This document shows, one piece after another, positions 12,621 through 19,476 of a stretch of DNA of 23,850 nucleotides. The stretch covers positions 1 to 23,850 of the forward strand of contig JAKBAG010000010.1 of assembly GCA_021809235.1 (NCBI GenBank), in the 5' to 3' direction. The stretch's first letter is position 1. Each line of letters starts with the position of its first letter. Origin of the DNA: Acidobacteriota bacterium (GTDB lineage: Bacteria > Acidobacteriota > Terriglobia > Terriglobales > Acidobacteriaceae). The notes below the pieces were generated by a model. The model made no database searches, was not told the DNA's origin, and saw only the letters and a program-made list of their open reading frames with translations. The translations under genes and the position numbers were made by a program.

Positions 12621-15569
12621 TTAGTTGATCTGAAGCGTAACGGTTGTACTGGATGCGATACTGGCAGTCTTGCTGTCCTGTGCGGTCACGGTCAGGGTAT
12701 ACGTGCCGGTGGGTGGATTGGTTGGAGTGACGGGACAGTAGGAGCTACCATAGCCGTAACCATAACCATAGCCTGCGCAGTTGCCATTGACAGTACTGCT
12801 TCCGCAGCCGCTCAGACCCCATCCAAAGCTGGCCAGCAGGATGACCATTGCCAGGCCGCGCAGCATGCGGGACTTGCGACCGAAAAGGCCTGCCATCAGC
12901 AGTCCGCCCAGCAGGGTGGCTGCCGCAATGGGTGCGCGGGAGTTACCCGGACGCTGTGGAGTCGACTGCCGCATGCCGGGGAAGTTCCGGTATTGGCCGT
13001 TGGTGTTCACGCAGTTCTGGGCGTTGGTATCCACAGAGAAGGTGCCATCGGTGGTGCCGGTGGGACCTACCGGGATGGTGGACACCTGGAAGCAGGCGCT
13101 GGACAGATTGCTGGCGTTGCTGCCGGTGGGGGCCACGCTGATGACCACGTTGCCGGAGTAGCCTCCGGACGGGGTAATGGTGATGGTCGAACTGGCCTTG
13201 TTGCCGTCTGTGACGGTGATATTGGTGGCGGCGATCGAAAAGCTGCCGACGCCGGTGGAGATGACGGCTGCCGTAATGCTGCTGGTGGCACTGGAGGCCG
13301 CATAGGTGGAGTCGCCGGTATAGCTGGCTTGCACCGTATGGGTGCCAGGCGTGGCAAAGCTCGTCGTGTACGTCACCGAGCCATTGGTCAGTGTGAGCGC
13401 AGGAGACTGGGCCACGCCGTCCACAGTGATGGTGACATTGCCGGTAGGCACGCCGCTGGTCGACGACACCCCAATCGTAAAGGTGACGTTCTGGCCGATA
13501 TTCGGCGTGGAGGTGGAGGGCGTGATGGTGGTTGTTGTCGCGATCAGTGATGTACCGGTGGAGGCGGGCCAGGCCGATGCCAGCGCATTCAGATCAAAAC
13601 TGCCAAGGCCAGTGGCCAGATCGTAGCCAACGCCGGACATGTACTGGGTGAGAGCGCTGCCCGCGCAGACGCTGGACCCGGCTGCCTGGCAGTTGTTTCC
13701 ACCGTTGGTGATGTCATGGAAGACGGTCGAGTAGGTGGAGGGGTTGGCGGCCAGCGTATAGAGCGTGGGATTGATGTTGCCTTGTCCGCTGGTGGCATTC
13801 ACCTTCTGGTTGATCAAGGCCAGCATGCCGGCCATGATCGGCGTGGCGAAGCTGGTGCCACCGGCAGCTGTCAGGTCCTGAGTGTTGGCGTCGCGGAATC
13901 CGCTGGTGCAGCTGGAGGACTGGGGTGGATTGCCCTGCGTATTCCAGTTAGACGTATCGCTGGTGCAGAGCAGGTAGGCATCGTGATTATTGGAGGAGTC
14001 GAGCGAGATATCCGGAACGTCTCGCTGCCCGTCACTGGGAATGCCGGGCACGCCGGTTTGCCAGGTGGGCTTGGTGAAGTCCGTGCTGACGCCGCCGCCG
14101 CCAGAAGCGATGTAGCCGGACGAATCGTCGTTCCAGACCATCTCCGGAATGTAGCTGAGGGCCGAGGTGATCACGTCGTTGGTGCCGTTGGCGGCCCAGT
14201 ACTGTGTGGCTCCCGTAGCACTGCCTTCAGAGAATTCGGTGCCGCCAACCGCAGTCACATTCGGACTGCTGGCCGGGTAGTTCACGTTCAGCTGCTCCTG
14301 CTGCGCCAGGGTGTCCGTACTGCCGGAGCTGTAGCAGGAGGTGGAGCCGGAGTCGCCAGCTGCGGCCAGCATGGTCTGGCCCTGCGCGGCAGCCTGCTGT
14401 GTGGTGATTTCAAAGGTCTTGTAATAGGTACCGATGTCGAACTCACATCCGCCGTAACTGACGCTGAGAATGGGAGCAACTTTGTTATCTACGGCGTATG
14501 TGATGGCGTCAAAGACGCCGCCCTGAGAGGTGTTTCCCGTATAGACAAAGTCAATGGTGGCGCCGGGAGCCATGGCGCCAGACCACTCCAGATCGAGGTC
14601 GGATTCCCCTTCATCGCCGGAAACGACGGTGGAGGTTCCGGAACCGGGTACCAGGATCATGGTTGGATCCTTGACCGTGAGCCCGGCAGCCTTCTGGAAC
14701 GCTTCAATATCGGTAGTCAGGATGGCCGACTGGCCCATGACGGCAATCGTCTGACCTGTGCCGTCTATGCCCTGCTTGGTGAGCGAATTCACGTTATAGA
14801 TCACATCAATATCGCCGGGAGCCAGATAATGATTGCCAGAAATGCCGGAGGTGAACGACGGATGCACCGTGCCCAGGTTAGGCATGCTACTCTGCGCAGC
14901 CCGGGCCTGCGGCGCCAGCGGCAACATCATAGAGTGTGGTTTGAAGTTGTCCAGGTCGCGCAGCCCCAGCACCACCGGCGAAAGGGCAGCCGGGATGTGC
15001 AGCTGGGTGGAGGGTGCAAAATGCGTCTCCCGCTGACCGCGCCAGGTGGTGGTGTAGCGGTGCATCTCGGTTTGGAAGGCCTGCTCGACCTGGGTGGCGT
15101 TGCCGGAGAAGATCAGGAATGTCTTGCCGTTGGCCACCGAATCAATGGTGAAGCCCTGCTGCTGCAGCCACTGTTCGGCTACGGCGATATCGGCATCGTT
15201 GACCCCAAAGCGGGCCGCAAACTGCTGCGGCGTGAGCCAGTGATGATACTGCGGTGAGGCCGGATTCTGCTGTGCGGCAAGCAGTTGCTTCAGGTCTGCC
15301 TGCTGCTGGGCCGTCTGGCTGAAGTAGAGCATCATGTGCTGCATGGGGGTGTTGCCGGGCAGACGGCCTGCGTCGTTGGCGGGGGTGGCGAGCGGATGCA
15401 GCGAGCCGGGAATGGCGACCATCCGCGAGAAATCCAGCGGCTCATGAAGCCGCGCTGCCGGTTGCGTTTTGGGTTCCGGTTGCGCAAGAGTACGCATGGC
15501 TGGCAGCAGCAGACAAGCAGCCGAAAGGATCGTCAGAACGGTGCGGCGAAGGAACGAATTCGTCTTCAT
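12621..15569 (-). CDS. Secreted S53 (sedolisin/kumamolisin-like) serine-carboxyl peptidase with Ig-like C-terminal domain
   Basis: A 982-residue exported protease. A signal peptide (MKTNSFLRRTVLTILSAACL, cleavage near A29) is followed by a pro-kumamolisin activation domain (about 55-195, with HHWLTPQQFAARFGV). The catalytic domain (about 240-690) carries E322 and D326 (GESDLDLEW), the oxyanion Asp D406 (AAGDSG) and nucleophile S573 (GGTSFATPIMAG), and ends with a calcium-site-like region (HDITNGGN to GYDLATGLGSFD). An Ig-like domain (PTGNVTITVDG...GTHTVQASYTGDSTYAAS) and a second beta domain follow, then two hydrophobic segments (about 875-918), a lipobox-like LSGC at C922, a YGYGYGYG stretch and a final TGTYTLTVTAQDS beta segment. 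ATG 15569 has AGGTGA upstream; the 57 extra codons of the open frame lie before the signal peptide. S53 enzymes usually work at acid pH. Confidence 0.9.
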   Translation of the reverse strand: MKTNSFLRRTVLTILSAACLLLPAMRTLAQPEPKTQPAARLHEPLDFSRMVAIPGSLHPLATPANDAGRLPGNTPMQHMMLYFSQTAQQQADLKQLLAAQQNPASPQYHHWLTPQQFAARFGVNDADIAVAEQWLQQQGFTIDSVANGKTFLIFSGNATQVEQAFQTEMHRYTTTWRGQRETHFAPSTQLHIPAALSPVVLGLRDLDNFKPHSMMLPLAPQARAAQSSMPNLGTVHPSFTSGISGNHYLAPGDIDVIYNVNSLTKQGIDGTGQTIAVMGQSAILTTDIEAFQKAAGLTVKDPTMILVPGSGTSTVVSGDEGESDLDLEWSGAMAPGATIDFVYTGNTSQGGVFDAITYAVDNKVAPILSVSYGGCEFDIGTYYKTFEITTQQAAAQGQTMLAAAGDSGSTSCYSSGSTDTLAQQEQLNVNYPASSPNVTAVGGTEFSEGSATGATQYWAANGTNDVITSALSYIPEMVWNDDSSGYIASGGGGVSTDFTKPTWQTGVPGIPSDGQRDVPDISLDSSNNHDAYLLCTSDTSNWNTQGNPPQSSSCTSGFRDANTQDLTAAGGTSFATPIMAGMLALINQKVNATSGQGNINPTLYTLAANPSTYSTVFHDITNGGNNCQAAGSSVCAGSALTQYMSGVGYDLATGLGSFDLNALASAWPASTGTSLIATTTTITPSTSTPNIGQNVTFTIGVSSTSGVPTGNVTITVDGVAQSPALTLTNGSVTYTTSFATPGTHTVQASYTGDSTYAASSATSSITAAVISTGVGSFSIAATNITVTDGNKASSTITITPSGGYSGNVVISVAPTGSNASNLSSACFQVSTIPVGPTGTTDGTFSVDTNAQNCVNTNGQYRNFPGMRQSTPQRPGNSRAPIAAATLLGGLLMAGLFGRKSRMLRGLAMVILLASFGWGLSGCGSSTVNGNCAGYGYGYGYGSSYCPVTPTNPPTGTYTLTVTAQDSKTASIASSTTVTLQIN

Positions 15570-15653
15570 TGCGGTCTCACCTGGGTTGTAAGCAGATACA
15601 GTCGAAAGGCCGCAGCTTGGCCCTTCCTGATGATTAGACACTATTTTTCTGTT

Positions 15654-15671
15654 CGGGTTGTGCGGGTTGTG
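15654..15671. repeat. Tandem 9-bp direct repeat upstream of the S53 gene
   Basis: CGGGTTGTG occurs twice head to tail with no mismatch (15654-15662 and 15663-15671), about 85-100 bp upstream of the S53 start. It may be a regulator site next to the palindromes at 15682-15718. Function is inferred only from its location. Confidence 0.5.
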
Positions 15672-15681
15672 GGAAAACTCG

Positions 15682-15718
15682 ATTCCAGGTGTGGAATTGT
15701 TCATGAGGGTACAATTCC
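15682..15718. repeat. Two overlapping perfect inverted repeats upstream of the S53 gene
   Basis: ATTCCA-GGTG-TGGAAT (15682-15697) and GGAATTGT-N10-ACAATTCC (15693-15718) share the central GGAAT. As RNA the two hairpins cannot form together; as DNA they give three ATTCC/GGAAT half-sites for a dimeric regulator. They lie between the helicase stop (15790) and the S53 start (15569). No T-run follows on either strand, so this is not a simple terminator. Confidence 0.5.
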
Positions 15719-15789
15719 GAGCAGTCATAAGCCTGCCCACCTGCCTCCAGATGAAGGCTGGATGAACGGGTACGAAGATTGCCTGCGGC

Positions 15790-18700
15790 TCAGGGCTGCG
15801 GTTCTGAGGTCACCGGCATCTGCCAGTGGTCCAACCGGCGTAATAACGGATAATAAATGCCCAGATGGATGGGTGCAGCGGGCTGTGTGCCTGCGCGTAC
15901 CATTTCAGTCAGCAGGGCTCCATACAGTTCCAGTTGGGGGGCAAACTGCTGGCGATGTTCGTCCAGGAACTGGAGAAGCTCCGGTGTGACGGCTTCAGCA
16001 GCCTGGGCAGCCAGCGCGGCGCCAGTGGTTTTGTAGTCCAGAATCCACCAGCCGTCCAGGGGCGATCCATCCAGCGGATGCGTAGTGGCGAGGAAGCAGC
16101 GATCTGGCCGAACCGTGGTCCAACGGCTTCTCCCATCGGCACTGCGCATCTGGCCGGTCCAGGAGGCTTCTGTGAAGGCCGGGGTGTGCGGCGCAAGGAT
16201 CCAGCTTCCGACGGGATCTTCGGAGCAAGCCAGCACTGTGCGTACGGCGGCGCTTGCCAATGCGGATGCATCGGACTGCGCCAGCCCCATCGGACGCAGT
16301 TGCGCGGTCAGGGCAGGAGCTGCGGCAGCAATTTGCTGCCGCATTACGGCTTCCGGCATGGACTGGCGCAGACGCGCCATGTGCTGCAGCAGCAAATGGA
16401 CGGCTGTTCCCTGCGCACGCGAGCGCACCCCGCCCTGAGAGCGGAGATAAAGGGGCTCTTCGGCGACGGCAGCAAGAGAAATTGAATTCCCCGCCGAAGC
16501 AGCAGGATCGGGCAAAGCCAGCACGGCTGCGGGCTCCACGCGCAACAGCCGTTGTGGCGCTGCCAGCGGGGAGCCTGCCGGCGCGGGAGTCTCTTTCGAC
16601 GCATCCGCAGCCTCTAGGGCATTGACGGCAAGGGCAATCTCCTGCGGAAAGCCGGGAACCACGATCTGCAGCAGCGACGGCTTGGCCGGGAGCTTCTGCG
16701 CGTTCTGCATTCCTTGCAGCGCACGCGCTTTCGGTGTGGCAAACAGATGCAACTGTTCCCGCGCTCGTGTGGCGGCCACGTAGAAGACCCGCTGCTCCTC
16801 GGCCGCCTCACGGCTCTGCTTCTGCTGCATCACCCATGCAAGTGCTCCTGCCTGGGACTGACCGCGCGGTTGGATGGGAGCAATCAGAAACTCCGTCAGA
16901 TGCTCTGATCGAGGATCTCCGCGTTCCAGCCATGCAAGCATAGGCGACTGGCTATTTTTGCCGCTACGCTGCAGTTCCGGCAGCAAAACCACCTCATACT
17001 CCAGCCCCTTGGACTTGTGTATCGTCAGCAACTGCAAGCAGAAATCCGGGTCCAGTTCAGGGTCGGGCTGGGGTGGCAGTCTGCGCAGAAAGGATCTCCA
17101 GCCGGAGTCGGGATTGCGTTCCAGCAAGTCCTGTTCCCGGTGCGGCAGCTGGTCCAGCGCCGTCCACAGAATCTGGAGATTGCGCTGCTGAACCGCCCGG
17201 GTGGCCAGTGGCCCACCAGCGGTCATCCATAACTGATGTAGCCAGCTTCCCATCTGCTGCTGCGTGGCCCGATGGCGCTCTCGGCCTGCCTGCAGAATGC
17301 GATGCGTGAGACGAAGCAGTGCATCTGCGCGGGTGGATTCCAGAGCCAACAGGGGCAGCCGCTCTTCGATCAGCTCGGGAATAGGACGGCGGGCCAGGGA
17401 CGGATCATCGTCTGAGATCAACCGATGTAGCTCCGCAAGGCTTAGAGCACACCAGGGCGCGCGCAGCACTGATGCCCAGGCTAGCCGATCCTGCGGATGC
17501 AGTGCAGCTTGTGCCAGCGAAATCGCATCCAGAATTTCCATGCGTTCGCTGAGCGGAATCAGGTCTGTAGCAAGGTAGGGAATCTCTGCCGACTCCAGCT
17601 CTTGCGCGGCTTCGAGCAGAACCTTCCCGGTGCGCGCCAGCAGGGCAATGCGATATTTGCCGCCCTTGCCGCTGCGGCGCATCGCCTGACTGCGTTCAAG
17701 ATGCTCGCGCACAATCGGCAGCCAGGCGGCTTCGCTCGATGTTGTATCCGGATGCGAGGGCGGTGGCGACAGATGCAAGGACACGCGCGGAGCCGTTGCT
17801 GTGCCGGTGCTGCTGCGCGCCGCAACGGCAGGATGAAAGTGAATCTGCTCCTGTTGCGAGGCGGCAAAAATAGCAGCCATGCGCTCGTTCAGGTCGGCGA
17901 TCAACTCCGGGGCCGAGCGGAAGTTTGCCGTCAGCAGGACCGGTTCCAGCAGAATCCGATGCGCTGTTCCAGTGGAGTCGTGTTCGGCGCCAAAGCCTCG
18001 CTGCACTGGGCGCTCAAACAGCTCATAGTCGGATTCACGAAAGCCGTAGATGGACTGCATCGGATCGCCCACGCAGAAGCAGGTGCGGAGATCGTCGCCT
18101 GGCCATGCGGAGACCAGGGTATCAATAAGCTGGTACTGATTGCGGCTTGTGTCCTGAAATTCGTCAATGAGCAGATGCCGGATTCCAGCGGCAAAATCCA
18201 GTGCAAGATCGGACGGCGAGCCATCGGGCCGCTCCAGAATACGCTGCGCCAGTGCTGCCATCTCGGTGTAGTCCAGCGCAGCCTCCTCGGTGAAGACCAC
18301 CTGAAGCTGTGCGTAAGCGTAGCGCATGACCACCATGGCGTGGCGTACAATCTGCCATTCGTCCTCGGTATAGCCGACAACCAGCGAGGAACTGGCCTGC
18401 TGCAGAAGTGAAAGCAGGGAATCGTTGGAATGCAGGCGGCCCACGAGCGCGAGAAAGCGATCCTTATAGAGTTTGAACTTGGGGCCAGCTGGGAAACCCT
18501 CATCAACAGTCACCCGCTTGCGCCATGAGCCGTTTTTGATCAGAAAGAAACTTCCAAGCTCGCGCAGAAAGTCCAGCGCCTGCATCAGTGGCTCGCGAGT
18601 CTCCTCTTCAGGATCGATCTTTGGCCACTCGATCTGCGCAACGTTAAGCGGATAGGCCTGTGGGCGATTTGAGGCGGCAAAGCGCATCAGCTCCATTGTT

Positions 18701-19476
18701 TCCGAAAGGATTTGTGGATCGGAACGGAACTCCTGTGTGATGCGGAGGAAGGTATCCCGCACTGCGCGCTGCATGGGCGCCTCCAGGTGTTGCCGCTGTT
18801 GTGGATCCTCCGGGCCAAAGACAATGCCCTTAGACCAGCGGGCGCGGGTGGCCAGCATCTCGCAGAGCAGATCCTCCAAATCGCTCCACTTTGTGTCGCG
18901 CAGTTCAAAGAGCGAGCGCAGGGCTGTTCGCAGTGGCTCCGGGCCGGTATCCAGCATGCAGAGCGTGCGCCGGGCAGCGAGTCGATAGAGTGTGTTGGAG
19001 TCGGCCGCAATGTTCCCATTACCCCCCAGGCCGGAGAGTTGCTCCCAGTGCAGCGGAGCACGCAGGGCAATGGAACTGCAGAAGGAGTCGATCGTCTGGA
19101 TACGAAGCTGATCGGGATATTCCAGAATGCTCCACTCCCGTCGACGGATCTGCGCCATTGCGCAGCGGGCAGCAGCACGCAGCGGATCTTCCATCTGCGG
19201 AGAATTCTCGACTTGCGCGATCTCTGCAGCCAGTTTCAATTCGCTTAGAATGCGCTGTCGCATCTCTGCCGCCGCGGCCCGGGTAAAGGTGATGGCAACC
19301 ACCTCACGAGGATCGTCCACCTCGGCCAGCAGACGCAGAAATCGCGTGGTGAGCAGATGAGTCTTTCCAGAGCCAGCCGGAGCACGCACCAGCAGGGAGC
19401 GTTGCGTATCGAGCGCCTGTAATCGCTCGGCCATATCGGCGGGGACTGGCCGTGGAGTCTGTGTGTCAAAGCTCAT
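15790..19476 (-). CDS. AddA/RecB-like UvrD-family helicase-nuclease
   Basis: A 1228-residue subunit of a RecBCD/AddAB-type double-strand-break resection enzyme that unwinds and degrades DNA ends. Superfamily 1 helicase motifs run in order: Walker A (A32-T39, APAGSGKT), Ia (AITFTRAAAAEMR), II with D438-E439 (LLIDEFQDTSRNQYQLID), III (VGDPMQSIYGFRESDYELF), IV (LLTANFRSAPEL), V (LTIHKSKGLEYEVVLLP) and VI (EEQRVFYVAATRAREQLHLF). The C-terminal PD-(D/E)XK nuclease keeps D1147-Y1148-K1149 (WWILDYKT) and the Q-x-x-x-Y-like QLELYGALL. A GGGGAG 7 nt upstream decides for ATG 19476 over an in-frame ATG at 19500. The first 11 nt overlap the end of the upstream addB-like gene. It is AddA-like by partner type; the formal name is uncertain. 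Confidence 0.9.
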   Translation of the reverse strand: MSFDTQTPRPVPADMAERLQALDTQRSLLVRAPAGSGKTHLLTTRFLRLLAEVDDPREVVAITFTRAAAAEMRQRILSELKLAAEIAQVENSPQMEDPLRAAARCAMAQIRRREWSILEYPDQLRIQTIDSFCSSIALRAPLHWEQLSGLGGNGNIAADSNTLYRLAARRTLCMLDTGPEPLRTALRSLFELRDTKWSDLEDLLCEMLATRARWSKGIVFGPEDPQQRQHLEAPMQRAVRDTFLRITQEFRSDPQILSETMELMRFAASNRPQAYPLNVAQIEWPKIDPEEETREPLMQALDFLRELGSFFLIKNGSWRKRVTVDEGFPAGPKFKLYKDRFLALVGRLHSNDSLLSLLQQASSSLVVGYTEDEWQIVRHAMVVMRYAYAQLQVVFTEEAALDYTEMAALAQRILERPDGSPSDLALDFAAGIRHLLIDEFQDTSRNQYQLIDTLVSAWPGDDLRTCFCVGDPMQSIYGFRESDYELFERPVQRGFGAEHDSTGTAHRILLEPVLLTANFRSAPELIADLNERMAAIFAASQQEQIHFHPAVAARSSTGTATAPRVSLHLSPPPSHPDTTSSEAAWLPIVREHLERSQAMRRSGKGGKYRIALLARTGKVLLEAAQELESAEIPYLATDLIPLSERMEILDAISLAQAALHPQDRLAWASVLRAPWCALSLAELHRLISDDDPSLARRPIPELIEERLPLLALESTRADALLRLTHRILQAGRERHRATQQQMGSWLHQLWMTAGGPLATRAVQQRNLQILWTALDQLPHREQDLLERNPDSGWRSFLRRLPPQPDPELDPDFCLQLLTIHKSKGLEYEVVLLPELQRSGKNSQSPMLAWLERGDPRSEHLTEFLIAPIQPRGQSQAGALAWVMQQKQSREAAEEQRVFYVAATRAREQLHLFATPKARALQGMQNAQKLPAKPSLLQIVVPGFPQEIALAVNALEAADASKETPAPAGSPLAAPQRLLRVEPAAVLALPDPAASAGNSISLAAVAEEPLYLRSQGGVRSRAQGTAVHLLLQHMARLRQSMPEAVMRQQIAAAAPALTAQLRPMGLAQSDASALASAAVRTVLACSEDPVGSWILAPHTPAFTEASWTGQMRSADGRSRWTTVRPDRCFLATTHPLDGSPLDGWWILDYKTTGAALAAQAAEAVTPELLQFLDEHRQQFAPQLELYGALLTEMVRAGTQPAAPIHLGIYYPLLRRLDHWQMPVTSEPQP

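Noticed and set aside
12745..12778. Possible tandem DNA repeat or microsatellite (TAACCA-like units)
   Set aside because: The repetition is the coding sequence for the short YGYGYGYG stretch with varied codons; too short to call a separate repeat locus.
13716..15257. 513-codon plus-strand open frame antisense to the S53 peptidase
   Set aside because: It mirrors the Gly/Ser/Thr-rich codons of the protease gene; no domain, signal or ribosome site supports it.
15570..15740. 57-codon N-terminal extension of the S53 peptidase frame
   Set aside because: A typical signal peptide begins at the ATG at 15569 with AGGTGA before it; the upstream part covers the repeat block and looks non-coding.
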